From: Kitasatospora mediocidica KCTC 9733 | Lineage (GTDB): Bacteria > Actinomycetota > Actinomycetes > Streptomycetales > Streptomycetaceae | NCBI RefSeq assembly: GCF_000744225.1 | Contig: NZ_JQLN01000005.1 | Location: 868,001-932,000 of the forward strand | Length of the DNA stretch: 64,000 nt | Direction: 5' to 3' | Shown: positions 27,964 through 36,504 of the stretch, one piece after another | Position numbering within the stretch: position 1 is the stretch's first letter | How the letters are laid out: each line of letters begins with the position of its first letter | Notes under the pieces: generated by a model | The model's database searches: none | What the model was told of the DNA's origin: nothing | Seen by the model: the letters and a program-made list of their open reading frames with translations, nothing else | Translations under genes and position numbers: made by a program

Positions 27964-28323
27964 TTAGTCCCACTCCAGGCCGCCACGTCGCCAGACATAC
28001 GCGTAGGCGACGAACACGGTGGCGATGAAGAGGAGCATCTCGACCAGCCCGAAGATCCCCAGGGCGTCGAAGGTGACCGCCCACGGGTAGAGGAAGACGA
28101 TCTCGATGTCGAAGACGATGAAGAGCATCGCCGTCAGGTAGTACTTGATCGGGAACCGTCCGCCGCCCACCGGCTGCGGGGTCGGTTCGATACCGCACTC
28201 GTACGCCTCCAACTTGGCCCGGTTGTAGCGCTTCGGGCCCGTCAGCGAAGCCATCACGACGGAGCCGACCGCGAACGCCGCCGCGATGGCACCGAGTACG
28301 AGGATCGGTGCGTAGGCATTCAT
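27964..28323 (-). CDS. nuoA: NADH-quinone oxidoreductase subunit A
   Basis: The subunit is 119 residues with three membrane helices, and is the first gene of the operon. The ATG at 28323 has GGAGGGA about 9 nt upstream. The conserved loop Cys lies in KLEAYECGIEPT, followed by FPIKYYLTAMLFIVFDIE, which carries conserved acidic residues of the quinone entry region. Confidence 0.96.
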   Translation of the reverse strand: MNAYAPILVLGAIAAAFAVGSVVMASLTGPKRYNRAKLEAYECGIEPTPQPVGGGRFPIKYYLTAMLFIVFDIEIVFLYPWAVTFDALGIFGLVEMLLFIATVFVAYAYVWRRGGLEWD

Positions 28324-28422
28324 GTACCGCCGCTCCCTCCGTCCAGTCGTCCTTGACTGCAGATCGGAACTGCCGGGTCACTGTGGGGTGAACCCGTGAT
28401 CCAGTTCCCGAGATCCACCTCA

Positions 28423-28438
28423 TGTGAGGCAGTTCACA
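28423..28438. promoter_or_regulatory. Rex-type operator (ROP) upstream of nuoA
   Basis: TGTGAGGCAGTTCACA matches the Streptomyces Rex operator TGTGAACNNNTTCACA (recalled from the literature) at 11 of 13 defined positions. It lies 100-115 bp before nuoA. Rex senses the NADH/NAD+ ratio, and nuo is a reported Rex target in S. coelicolor (from memory). If the TAGGAT at 28456-28461 is the -10, the operator covers about +11 to +26. Confidence 0.75.
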
Positions 28439-28452
28439 AAGCCTGGATCGAG

Positions 28453-28464
28453 CGCATCCTATGC
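28453..28464 (-). promoter_or_regulatory. Candidate nuo promoter -10 element
   Basis: The minus strand reads GCATAGGATGCG. TAGGAT (complement of 28456-28461) fits the HrdB -10 consensus, and the predicted start is near 28449. The same 12-nt sequence occurs before korA at 10432-10443. There is no clear -35 hexamer; a Crp-like box lies at 28475-28488 instead. Confidence 0.45.
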
Positions 28465-28474
28465 CCGTCGACTT

Positions 28475-28488
28475 GTGATCTGCGACAC
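28475..28488 (+). promoter_or_regulatory. Crp-like box 1 upstream of nuo
   Basis: GTGATCTGCGACAC fits GTG-N6-GNCAC, the consensus I recall for Streptomyces Crp. It is repeated exactly 33 bp away at 28508-28521, about three helical turns, so two dimers could bind one DNA face. Confidence 0.5.
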
Positions 28489-28507
28489 GCAGTTCATGGG
28501 GATCTTT

Positions 28508-28521
28508 GTGATCTACGCCAC
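28508..28521 (+). promoter_or_regulatory. Crp-like box 2 upstream of nuo
   Basis: GTGATCTACGCCAC also fits GTG-N6-GNCAC and, together with box 1, forms a direct repeat TTGTGATCTRCGNCAC. Both boxes lie upstream of the putative -10 and of the Rex site. Confidence 0.5.
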
Positions 28522-28755
28522 CTCGCGAACCGGTCGCAATGGCGGCTAGTCGCGAGATATGAACACAACGAACCCAAATGGTCACAAAGTGTCATATTCA
28601 TCGGCGAAGTGACTGGTCAGAGCCGTGCGTCTATATCAACTATCGCGCGCCCATCGCAAATTTACGGGCCTCAGGTTGACGTGCTAAGAGCCCTCACCCT
28701 CCCGGGTGGCCACCCCGGCGCCCTCGCTTGACCTTTCGTTCACAAGCGCACGAAA
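28522..28755. other. Upstream part of nuo leader region, comparatively AT-rich
   Basis: These 230 bp have no credible gene. Base composition is clearly lower in G+C than in the surrounding genes, as in promoter regions. It contains a further half-palindrome, TCACAAAGTGTCA, near 28584-28596 that could be an extra weak regulatory site. Nothing else is recognisable. Confidence 0.5.
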
Positions 28756-28785
28756 GCCCCCGTGCACCGGTCGGTGCGCGGGGGC
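28756..28785 (-). terminator. Terminator of the DMT permease gene
   Basis: The stem GCCCCCGTGCACC/GGTGCGCGGGGGC has one mismatch and a 4-nt loop, and on the minus strand is followed by TTTCG. It is 41 bp past the stop at 28827 and separates this gene from the nuo regulatory region. Confidence 0.7.
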
Positions 28786-28826
28786 CTGTTCGGGGATCGG
28801 GGGCCCGTTCGGGATCAGGGTCGGTC

Positions 28827-29747
28827 TTAGGCCGGCAGCGGCTCCAGCGCGCCCGGGTGCAGCGCGCGGCGGCCCCACGCGGTGCCGGCCAGCACGAGCA
28901 CGCCGCCGAGGAACGCGAGCGGGACCAACCGGTCGCCGCCCAGCGCGACGCCGACCACCGCCGCCCAGAGCGGCTCGGTGCCGAGCAGCAGGCTGACCCG
29001 GGACGGCGAGGTGGACCGCACCGCCCACATCTGGACCAGGAACGCGAGCAGCGTGCAGAACAGTGCGAGGTAGAGCAGGTCGGCCCACTGCGCGGCGCCG
29101 TAGGAGGCCGCCAGCGCCCACGGGCTCGGGCCGGCGAACGGCGCCGCGACGGCGAACACCATTCCTGCCGTGGCGAGTTGGACCCAGGTCAGGGCTGTCG
29201 AGTCGGTGTCCCGCAGCGCGCTGCTGCGCGACATCGTCAGCAGGTGCACGGTGCGGATCACGGCCGCGCCGAGCATCAGCAGGTCGCCGGCCGAGGGGGC
29301 GCGCAGGCCCGCGCCCTCGGTGAGCAGGGCGACCCCGAGCACCGAGGTCCCGGCTGCGGCGACGAAGGCGCGTGGGAGCGGTGAGCGGCCGACCAGGCTC
29401 TCCGCGAGCGGAGTGAGGACCATGGTCAGGCTGATGATCAGCCCGGCGTTGGTCGCCGAGGTGTGCAGCACGCCGTAGGTCTCCACCAGGAAGATCGCGC
29501 CGAGGATGCCGCCGAGCAACGCACCGCCCAGCCACTCGCGACGGTTCAGTCCGCGCAGACCCCGCCAGGCCGGCACCGCGAGCAGCGGCAGCACCAGGCC
29601 GAAGCGCAGCACCAGCGTCGCCAGCACGGTGGACGGCGTCGCCAGATGCTTGACCGCGAGGTAGCTGGAACCCCAGACCACCGCGACCAGCAGGACGGGA
29701 AGGTCGGCGACGATCCCGCGGGGCGCGGCTTGTGAAGGCGTTCTCAT
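28827..29747 (-). CDS. DMT-superfamily (EamA) permease
   Basis: The protein is 306 residues from the ATG at 29747, chosen because GGAGGT lies 9 nt upstream; an ATG 13 codons earlier abuts its own GAGG. It has ten helices in two EamA repeats, including WGSSYLAVKHLATPSTVLA, then NAGLIISLTMVLTPLAESL and SLLLGTEPLWAAVVGVAL. It is a member of the drug/metabolite exporter superfamily; the substrate cannot be read from sequence. It is monocistronic and divergent from the cyclophilin gene. Confidence 0.88.
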   Translation of the reverse strand: MRTPSQAAPRGIVADLPVLLVAVVWGSSYLAVKHLATPSTVLATLVLRFGLVLPLLAVPAWRGLRGLNRREWLGGALLGGILGAIFLVETYGVLHTSATNAGLIISLTMVLTPLAESLVGRSPLPRAFVAAAGTSVLGVALLTEGAGLRAPSAGDLLMLGAAVIRTVHLLTMSRSSALRDTDSTALTWVQLATAGMVFAVAAPFAGPSPWALAASYGAAQWADLLYLALFCTLLAFLVQMWAVRSTSPSRVSLLLGTEPLWAAVVGVALGGDRLVPLAFLGGVLVLAGTAWGRRALHPGALEPLPA

Positions 29748-29894
29748 GCGGGCGTTACCTCCGAGGCAGGACGGCGAATCAGTCATCCTCGTCGAGCGCC
29801 AGCCGTATGATCAACGGCTTTAGACATGATTCAAGTGCCCCCTGGGCACGATGGGGTGGACATGCCAGGCTCGTCTTCCCCGGAGGCCCCACCC

Positions 29895-30584
29895 ATGCCC
29901 CGCAAGCGTCTCGTCACCGCCGCTGCCGCAGCCGCCCTGGTCCTCGGCGCCACCAGCGCCGCGTCCGCCGCCACCGTCTCCCCCGACGCCAAGGCGGCCC
30001 CGGCGGCCACCACCCCCACGGCCTCCTGCGGTTACACGGCCTCGGTGCCCGCCGACAACTTCCAGGGCATCCCGGTCTTCGACGCCAAGAAGGCCGCCAA
30101 GCCCTACAGCGCGACGCTGAAGACCAGCCAGGGTTCGATCACCTTCCAGGCGCTGACCGCGCAGGCGCCCTGCACCACCTTCTCGTTCCGCTTCCTCGCC
30201 GACCACAGCTACTTCGACGACACCCACTGCCACCGGCTCACCACCCAGCGCCTGTGGGTCCTGCAGTGCGGCGACCCGACCGGCACCGGCAGCGGCGGCC
30301 CCGGCTACTCCTTCAACGACGAGAACCTGACCGGCGCCACCTACCCCGCCGGCACCGTCGCGATGGCCAACGCGGGCCCGAACACCAACGGCAGCCAGTT
30401 CTTCTTCGTCTGGAAGGACACCAAGCTGTCCCCCGCCTACACCCCGTTCGGCAAGATCACCGCCGGACTGGACGTCCTGCAGAAGATCGCCGCCGGCGGC
30501 GAGGACGACCAGAACGGTCCGGGCGACGGCTTCCCGACCCTCCCGGTCAACATCAAGCACGTGAAGATCAGCAACAGCCGCTGA
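29895..30584 (+). CDS. Secreted cyclophilin-type peptidyl-prolyl cis-trans isomerase
   Basis: The protein is 229 residues from the ATG at 29895 (GGAGG 9 nt upstream); the in-frame start at 29826 is less likely. It has a signal peptide: MPRKR, a hydrophobic core, and cleavage after ASA near residue 27. The mature region holds the cyclophilin core: FRFLADHSYFDDTHCHRL, GTVAMANAGPNTNGSQFFF and TPFGKITAGLDVL. The usual active-site FHR...QGGD is altered to CHRL...LQCGDP, keeping the Arg. Four Cys residues in the mature protein suggest disulfides outside the cell. It should catalyse proline isomerisation of exported proteins. A strong hairpin follows. Confidence 0.88.
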   Translation: MPRKRLVTAAAAAALVLGATSAASAATVSPDAKAAPAATTPTASCGYTASVPADNFQGIPVFDAKKAAKPYSATLKTSQGSITFQALTAQAPCTTFSFRFLADHSYFDDTHCHRLTTQRLWVLQCGDPTGTGSGGPGYSFNDENLTGATYPAGTVAMANAGPNTNGSQFFFVWKDTKLSPAYTPFGKITAGLDVLQKIAAGGEDDQNGPGDGFPTLPVNIKHVKISNSR

Positions 30585-30589
30585 CGCGT

Positions 30590-30623
30590 CCGGCCGGGGA
30601 CCACAGGCGTGGTCCCCGGCCGG
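30590..30623. terminator. Bidirectional terminator between cyclophilin and reductase genes
   Basis: A perfect 15-bp stem, CCGGCCGGGGACCAC/GTGGTCCCCGGCCGG, with loop AGGC lies between two convergent genes. Confidence 0.8.
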
Positions 30624-30651
30624 CTCCGCCGTGGAGGGCGGGCGTTCGGGC

Positions 30652-31935
30652 TCAGGCGTTCGGGGCGACCTTGGCCAGCCCGTTGATGATGCGGTCCATC
30701 GCGTCGCCGCCCTGCGGGTCGGTCAGGTTCGCCAGCATCTTCAGCACGAACTTCATCAGCATCGGGTGCGTGAGCCCGCGCTGGGTGGCGAGCTGCATGA
30801 TCTTCGGGTTGCCGATCAGCTTCACGAAGCCGCGCCCCAGCGTGTAGTAGCCGCCGTAGACGTCCTTGAGGGTCGCCGGGTAGGCGTGCAGCGCGCGCTC
30901 GCGCCCTGCGGGGGTGACCCGGGCGTTGGCCTGGACGATGGTGCGGGCCGCGATCTGGCCGGATTCCATCGCATAGGCGATGCCCTCGCCGTTGAACGGG
31001 TTGACCATGCCCGCCGCGTCGCCGACCAGCAACAGACCGCGGGTGTAGTGCGGCTGACGGTTGAACGCCATCGGGAGGGCCGCGCCGCGAATCGGGTCGG
31101 TCATGTTGTCGGGCGTGTAGCCCCACTCCTCGGGCATGTTCGCGCACCACGCCTTGAGGACCTCACGCCAGTCCAACTCCCCGAAGGCGGGAGAGGAGTT
31201 GAGGATGCCGAGGCCGACGTTCGAGGTCCCGTCGCCCATCCCGAAGATCCAGCCGTAGCCGGGCAGCAGCTTCTTGTCGCCACCACGGGTGTCCCAGAGC
31301 TCCAGCCAGGACTCCAGGTAGTCGTCGTCGTGCCGCGGCGAGGTGAAGTACGTCCGGTAGGCGACGCCCATCGGACGGTCCTCGCGGCGGTGCAGGCCCA
31401 TCGCGAGCGAGAGCCGGGTGGAGTTGCCGTCGGCGGCGACCACCAGCGGGGCGCGGAAGGTGACCTCGCGCTTCTCCGCGCCGAGCTTCGCGCTCACCCC
31501 GACGATCCGCCCGGTGCGCTCGTCGAGCACCGGGCCGGAGACGTTGCAGCGCTCGTACAGCCGGGCGCCGGCCTTCTCGGCCTGACGGGCCAGCAGCTCG
31601 TCGAAGTCGGCCCGCTTGCGCACCAGTCCGTAGTCCGGGAACGCGGACAACTCCGGCCAGTCCAGCTCCAGCCGGACCCCGCCGCCGATGATCCGCAGCC
31701 CCTTGTTGTGCAGCCAGCCGTTGGAGGTGGAGACGTCGATCCCCATGTCCACCAGCTGCTTGGTGGCCCGGGGGGTCAGCCCGTCCCCGCAGACCTTCTC
31801 GCGCGGGAACTCGGTCTTCTCCAACAGCAGCACGTCGAGCCCGGCCTGGGCGAGGTAGTACGCCGTGGTCGCCCCCGCCGGGCCGGCTCCCACCACGATG
31901 ACGTCAGCAGCGCTCTCGACGGCAGTCTCGGTCAC
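30652..31935 (-). CDS. Geranylgeranyl reductase family FAD protein (menaquinone tail saturation)
   Basis: The protein is 427 residues from the GTG at 31935 (AGGAG about 10 nt upstream). The FAD Rossmann motif is VVGAGPAGATTAYYLA, followed by EKTEFPREKVCGDGLTPRA with the conserved Cys-Gly-Asp. The second FAD motif is LVGDAAGMVNPFNGEGIAYAM. The family reduces isoprenoid double bonds. Next to menG and a polyprenyl synthase, this one is a strong candidate for partial saturation of the menaquinone side chain (MenJ-like), as streptomycetes make MK-9(H4-H8). Alternatively it could act on another polyprenyl lipid. Confidence 0.88.
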   Translation of the reverse strand: MTETAVESAADVIVVGAGPAGATTAYYLAQAGLDVLLLEKTEFPREKVCGDGLTPRATKQLVDMGIDVSTSNGWLHNKGLRIIGGGVRLELDWPELSAFPDYGLVRKRADFDELLARQAEKAGARLYERCNVSGPVLDERTGRIVGVSAKLGAEKREVTFRAPLVVAADGNSTRLSLAMGLHRREDRPMGVAYRTYFTSPRHDDDYLESWLELWDTRGGDKKLLPGYGWIFGMGDGTSNVGLGILNSSPAFGELDWREVLKAWCANMPEEWGYTPDNMTDPIRGAALPMAFNRQPHYTRGLLLVGDAAGMVNPFNGEGIAYAMESGQIAARTIVQANARVTPAGRERALHAYPATLKDVYGGYYTLGRGFVKLIGNPKIMQLATQRGLTHPMLMKFVLKMLANLTDPQGGDAMDRIINGLAKVAPNA

Positions 31936-32079
31936 GGTGGGCACACTCCTGAACACAGCGGCAGGGCACGGGCTGACGGTCCCGAGCAGTCTACGGCGCA
32001 CCCACCGCTACGCTCCCGCCGCCGCCTCGAAGTCCTGGCGGGAGCCGCCGACCGGCTGCGCCACAAAGAACTCCGCCGC

Positions 32080-32769
32080 TCAGCGGGTCCCGCGGTGCAG
32101 GGCGACGATGCCGCCGGTGAGGTTGCGCCAGGCGACCTTCGTCCAGCCGGCCTGCTGGAGTTTGACGGCCAGCTCGGGCTGGTCGGGCCAGGCGCGGATC
32201 GACTCGGCGAGGTAGACGTAGGCGTCGGGGTTGCTGCTGACCCGGGTCGCGACGGGCGGCAGGGCGCGCATCAGGTACTCGGTGTAGACGGTCCGCAGCG
32301 GCGTCCAGGTCGGGGTGGAGAACTCGCAGATCACGACCTTGCCACCGGGCTTGGTGACCCGGTGCATCTCGCGCAGCGCCGCGTCGGTGTCCTGCACGTT
32401 GCGCAGGGCGAAGGAGATCGTGACGGCGTCGAACGAGGCGTCCGCGAAAGGCAGCCGGGTCGCGTCGCCGGCGGTCAGCGGGAGCTCGGGGTGGCGGCGC
32501 TTGCCCTCGGCGAGCATGCCGATCGAGAAGTCGCACGGGACGACCTTGGCGCCGGCCTCCGCGAACGGGAGCGAGGAGGTGCCGGTGCCCGCGCCGAGGT
32601 CCAGCACCAGCTCACCGGGCTTGGCGTCGACCGCCTCGGCCACCGCGCGGCGCCAGGCGCGGGCCTGGCCGAGCGAGAGCACGTCGTTGGTCCGGTCGTA
32701 CTTGGCCGCGACGTCGTCGAACATGGCGGCGACTTCGTGCGGCTGCTTGTCCAGAGAGGCTCGGGTCAT
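32080..32769 (-). CDS. menG: Demethylmenaquinone methyltransferase
   Basis: The protein is 229 residues from the ATG at 32769. It is a class I SAM methyltransferase with motif I VLDLGAGTGTSSLPF and the UbiE/MenG signatures VAAMFDDVAAKYDRTNDVLS and VTISFALRNVQDTDAAL. It methylates demethylmenaquinone in the last step of menaquinone synthesis. It lies in the same orientation as the reductase and the mqn genes. Confidence 0.95.
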   Translation of the reverse strand: MTRASLDKQPHEVAAMFDDVAAKYDRTNDVLSLGQARAWRRAVAEAVDAKPGELVLDLGAGTGTSSLPFAEAGAKVVPCDFSIGMLAEGKRRHPELPLTAGDATRLPFADASFDAVTISFALRNVQDTDAALREMHRVTKPGGKVVICEFSTPTWTPLRTVYTEYLMRALPPVATRVSSNPDAYVYLAESIRAWPDQPELAVKLQQAGWTKVAWRNLTGGIVALHRGTR

Positions 32770-32850
32770 CACGCCCCTATTCTTCACCCTGGCGACGACA
32801 GTCCCGCGCGCGGGCTCGGCCCGGCGTCCCGCAGCGCACCCGGCGCACGC

Positions 32851-33426
32851 TCAGCGCAGCGCGCGGCGGCCGCCCTTGCGCCGTCGCCGGGAGCGCTTGC
32901 CGTGGGTGATCGCGGGCATTCCGTCGGCCAGCGCCTCGGTCGCGAAGGCCATCGTGGCGCGGATCCTGCGCTCGCCGCGCACCCGGACCCCCTCCGCACG
33001 CCGGAACCGCAGGATCCGCGCCATGCAGAGCGCGAAGAGCACCAGCGCGACCGGCACGCTGGTCTGCGCCAGCCGGACCCCGGCGGCCTGCGGGTAGTGC
33101 TGGTCGCAGACCCGGACCGCGCCCGCGTCGTCGGCGGCGTGCTCCAAGCAGATCGGGTCGCCGACCTTGGCGGTGGTCGGCAGGGTGAGGTCGGTGGCGC
33201 GCCGCTGCCCGCCGTCGGCCTGGTAGCTGACGGAACTGTAGGTGGCGCTGCCGCCCGGCAGCTGGGTGACGGTCCCCTGCACCCGCACCGGGTGCGCGCC
33301 GATCCGGTCCGCGAGGTCGGCCTGTCGCCAGCCGAGCACGCACATGCCGAGCGCCAGCACGGCGCTGAGCACCGCCCCGAGGTACCAACCTCGGCCGATC
33401 CTGGGGGTGGCGGACGGGGATCGCAT
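32851..33426 (-). CDS. Unknown two-helix membrane protein
   Basis: This 191-residue protein has an ATG start. A membrane helix near residues 14-32 (WYLGAVLSAVLALGMCVLGW) and another near 121-137 enclose an extracytoplasmic domain of about 85 residues with two Cys (ICLEHA, RVCDQH). The arrangement resembles DUF3592-type proteins. The last 50 residues are strongly basic (KRSRRRRKGGRR) and cytoplasmic. The function is unknown. It lies between menG and the mqn genes on the same strand. Confidence 0.75.
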   Translation of the reverse strand: MRSPSATPRIGRGWYLGAVLSAVLALGMCVLGWRQADLADRIGAHPVRVQGTVTQLPGGSATYSSVSYQADGGQRRATDLTLPTTAKVGDPICLEHAADDAGAVRVCDQHYPQAAGVRLAQTSVPVALVLFALCMARILRFRRAEGVRVRGERRIRATMAFATEALADGMPAITHGKRSRRRRKGGRRALR

Positions 33427-33603
33427 GCTGAGCGGTGACCTGGCTTCCGTAAGGCGCGGTGAGGTGTCCTGCTTCGCCGGGACGGGCCACGCGGGACTGA
33501 CCGGGATCGTAACTGCTGGCGCCCCCTCAGGTCACGGCGAGGGGGTATCAGGACGTCGGCACACGGACGGAGTTCGGACGCCGACGATCCCCCGGAGCAC
33601 GGC

Positions 33604-34242
33604 TCAGCGCCGGCGGTGCAGCAGCCGTCCGGCCAGCACGGTGGCCGTACAGGCCTGGTCGGCGGGGGTTTCGGCGGGCTCGAAGACCGCGAAGTCGGCC
33701 CGGCCCCCGGGGGTCAGCGCACCGTGCGGAACGGTCGTCGAGAACGCTTGGGGACCGAGCAGCAGTTCGGCCACAAAGGGATCCGAATCGGTCGGAGTGA
33801 GACCGATTTCGGTCAGCCCGGTGAACGGCGGCACCACCAGCAGCCCGGAGCGGCTCACCGCCGTCCGCACCGCCGTGCGCTCGAACGGACCGGCCAGCGC
33901 GGTCGCCCCGTGCGCGAGCAGCCGTTGCAGTCCGCGCCGGGCACTGCCGCCCCACTCGGCGTCGGTCAGCTCGCGCGGCGGCGCCAACGGGTCCTCGCCC
34001 AGCTCCTCACGCGGGTCGGGGTGGTAGCACCGCTCCAGCAGGGCCCCGCCGTACGGGTGGGCCCGGCCCGGGGTCAGCGTCCCCTCCCAGGCGCGCACCC
34101 GGGCCTCGGGGTACCCGGCGGCCAGCTCGTCGTAGCGGCCGAGCGCCGCCACCCGGTCCCCGCGCACCAGCACCGCCCCGTCGGAGACCGGCGGGGCGGT
34201 GCTGGAGGCCACCAGGACGGTGGCCCGGTGCAGGGTCAGCAT
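33604..34242 (-). CDS. Barrel-less imidazolonepropionase/amidohydrolase-like protein
   Basis: The protein is 212 residues; its ATG shares one base with the mqnC stop. The ends look like the small composite beta domain of amidohydrolases: DGAVLVRGDRVAALGRYDEL near residues 21-40 and LTPGGRADFAVFE near 176-188. The position of the usual PGLVDAHTH metal motif reads LTPGRAHPYG, so the HxH pair is missing. The catalytic barrel is reduced to about 90 residues. Catalysis by the normal metal mechanism therefore looks impossible. Coupling to mqnC suggests a futalosine-pathway accessory role, which is inference. Confidence 0.75.
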   Translation of the reverse strand: MLTLHRATVLVASSTAPPVSDGAVLVRGDRVAALGRYDELAAGYPEARVRAWEGTLTPGRAHPYGGALLERCYHPDPREELGEDPLAPPRELTDAEWGGSARRGLQRLLAHGATALAGPFERTAVRTAVSRSGLLVVPPFTGLTEIGLTPTDSDPFVAELLLGPQAFSTTVPHGALTPGGRADFAVFEPAETPADQACTATVLAGRLLHRRR

Positions 34243-35462
34243 CAGGTGGTGCTGAGGATCTTCAGCTCCGGGTGCGCGGTGCCGCCCTCGATCGCGGTGG
34301 AGGCGATGTGCGAGGCGACCCGCGGGTCGACCGGGTCGTTCGCCGGGTCGTCCAGCACCCGCAGGTGCTGGTAGGTGGTGGAGCGCTGCGCGGGCGTGCG
34401 CCCGGCGGTGCGGATCAGGTGGATCAGCTCGGTGAGGTTGGACCGGTGCTTGGCGCCGGCCGCCGAGACCACGTTCTCCTCCAGCATGACCGAGCCCAGG
34501 TCGTCCGCGCCGTAGTGCAGCGAGAGCTGGCCGGCCTCCTTGCCGGTGGTCAGCCAGGAGCCCTGGATGTGCGCCACGTTGTCGAGGAAGAGCCGTGCGA
34601 TCGCGATCATCCGCAGGTACTCGAAGACGGTGGCCTGGGTGGAGCCCTTGAGGTGGTTGTTCTGCGGCTGGTACGTGTACGGGATGAACGCGCGGAAGCC
34701 GCCCGTCCGGTCCTGCACCTCGCGGATCATCCGCAGGTGCTCGATCCGCTCGGCGTTGGTCTCGCCGGTGCCCATCAGCATGGTGGAGGTGGACTCCACT
34801 CCCAGGCCGTGCGAGATCTCCATGATCTCCAACCAGCGCTCGCCGGACTCCTTGAGCGGCGCGATCGCCTTGCGCGGACGCTCCGGCAGCAGCTCGGCGC
34901 CGGCGCCGGCGAACGAGTCCAGGCCGGCCGCGTGGATCCGGGTGATCGCCTCCTCGACCGACACCTTGGAGAGCCGCGCCATGTGCTCGACCTCGGAGGC
35001 GCCCAGCGAGTGGATCACCAGCTGCGGGAAGTCGGCCTTGATGGCGGAGAAGGCGCGCTCGTAGTACTCGACGCCGTAGTCCGGGTGGTGGCCGCCCTGG
35101 AACATGATCTGGGTGCCGCCCAGCTCGACCGTCTCCGCGCAGCGGCGCAGGATCTCGTCGAGGTCGCGGGACCAGCCCTTGTCGCTCTTCGGCGCCACGT
35201 AGAACGCGCAGAACTTGCAGGCCGTCACGCAGACGTTGGTGTAGTTGATGTTGCGCTCGATGATGTACGTCGCGATGTGCTCGGTACCGGCGTAGCGGCG
35301 GCGGCGCACCGCGTCGGCGGCCGCGCCGAGGGCGTGCAGCGGGGCGGAGCGGTAGAGCTCCAGGGCCTCCTCCGCGGAGATCCGGCCCCCGGCCGCGGCC
35401 CGGTCGAGGACGGCCTGCAGATCGGTGCTGGGCGCGTCGGAGGTCGCTGCGGGCTCGGACAC
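34242..35462 (-). CDS. mqnC: Cyclic dehypoxanthinyl futalosine synthase (radical SAM)
   Basis: The protein is 406 residues with an ATG start. The radical SAM cysteines are C78, C82 and C85 in NVCVTACKFCAFY. Other family stretches are TQIMFQGGHHPDYG, STSTMLMGTGETNAERIEHL and FIPYTYQPQNNHLKG. It converts dehypoxanthinyl futalosine to its cyclic form in the futalosine route to menaquinone. It lies downstream of mqnA with a 118-bp gap. Confidence 0.95.
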   Translation of the reverse strand: MSEPAATSDAPSTDLQAVLDRAAAGGRISAEEALELYRSAPLHALGAAADAVRRRRYAGTEHIATYIIERNINYTNVCVTACKFCAFYVAPKSDKGWSRDLDEILRRCAETVELGGTQIMFQGGHHPDYGVEYYERAFSAIKADFPQLVIHSLGASEVEHMARLSKVSVEEAITRIHAAGLDSFAGAGAELLPERPRKAIAPLKESGERWLEIMEISHGLGVESTSTMLMGTGETNAERIEHLRMIREVQDRTGGFRAFIPYTYQPQNNHLKGSTQATVFEYLRMIAIARLFLDNVAHIQGSWLTTGKEAGQLSLHYGADDLGSVMLEENVVSAAGAKHRSNLTELIHLIRTAGRTPAQRSTTYQHLRVLDDPANDPVDPRVASHIASTAIEGGTAHPELKILSTT

Positions 35463-35580
35463 CTGGGGGCCTACTTTCTGTCCGGAGAGATGACCGGACC
35501 AGCCTACGCCAGGGCCCCGGGGCCGCTCGGGGCAGTTCGCCCGCCACGCCCGGAGCCCTCCGCAGGGCCCTCCGCGGGCA

Positions 35581-36504
35581 CTAGTTCGGGACGGCCGGCT
35601 CCAGCAGTCGGACCACCACGTCGGGCGCGAACCCGCTGTCGTGGCCCACCCGGCGGGCGAACTCGGCGATCCCGGCCAACTGCCGCTCGCCCAGCGAGAA
35701 GTCCAGCGCCTCGCCGAAGTAGCGCTCCAGCACCGCCGCGTCGAAGTTCTCCCAGCGCGCCACCTGCGCGGCCACCTGCCCGACCTCGGCCATGGAGAGG
35801 TCCCGGGACTCCAGGAACGCCCGGTGCACCTCCGCCACCGTCCCGGGCCGGCTGTCGGCGAAGTCCCGCCGGGCCGCCCAGACCGCGAAGACGAACGGCA
35901 GCCCGGTCCACTCCTTCCACATCAGCCCGAGGTCGTGGACCGTCAGGCCGCTCTCCGGCGTGGACTCCAGGGTGGCCCGCAGCGCCGGGTCGCCGATCAG
36001 CACCGCGGCGTCGGCCTGCGCGAGCATCGCGTCCAGGTCGGGCGGGCAGCTGAAGTACTCGGGACGGACCCCCTCGCGCTCCTCCAGCAGCAGCCGGGCC
36101 AGCCGGACGGACGTCCGGCTGGTCGAGCCCAGCGCGACCGGGCGGCCGTCCAGTTCGGCGAGCGGGACCTTGCTGACGATCACGCAGGACATCACCGGCC
36201 CGTCGCTGCCGACCGCGATGTCCGGGAGCACCACCAACTCGTCGGCGTGCCGCAGGTACTCCACGCAGGTGATCGGACCGATGTCGAGCGAGCCGTCGAC
36301 CAGGCGGTCGCTCAGCTTCTCGGGGGTGTCCTTGGCGAGGTCGAGGTCGAGCAGGCTGCCGGTGCGGGCCAGCCCCCAGTAGAGCGGCAGACAGTTCAGG
36401 AACTGAATGTGGCCGACTCGGGGGCGCACCGCCCGCTGCCCCGCCTCGACGTCCGTACGGCTCGCGCCGCCCGAGATCCCAGAGCCTTCCACCAGACCAG
36501 CCAC
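35581..36504 (-). CDS. mqnA: Chorismate dehydratase
   Basis: The protein is 307 residues if it starts at the GTG at 36504 (AGGGAG 6 nt upstream); upstream in-frame starts lack a ribosome binding site and give a low-complexity extension. Its core begins RPRVGHIQFLNCLPLYWGLA and includes DIGPITCVEYL, VALGSTSRTSVRLARLLL and AAVLIGDPAL, typical of the MqnA substrate-binding-like fold. It removes water from chorismate to give 3-enolpyruvylbenzoate, the first committed step of the futalosine pathway. It is divergent from the cold shock gene. Confidence 0.94.
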   Translation of the reverse strand: MAGLVEGSGISGGASRTDVEAGQRAVRPRVGHIQFLNCLPLYWGLARTGSLLDLDLAKDTPEKLSDRLVDGSLDIGPITCVEYLRHADELVVLPDIAVGSDGPVMSCVIVSKVPLAELDGRPVALGSTSRTSVRLARLLLEEREGVRPEYFSCPPDLDAMLAQADAAVLIGDPALRATLESTPESGLTVHDLGLMWKEWTGLPFVFAVWAARRDFADSRPGTVAEVHRAFLESRDLSMAEVGQVAAQVARWENFDAAVLERYFGEALDFSLGERQLAGIAEFARRVGHDSGFAPDVVVRLLEPAVPN

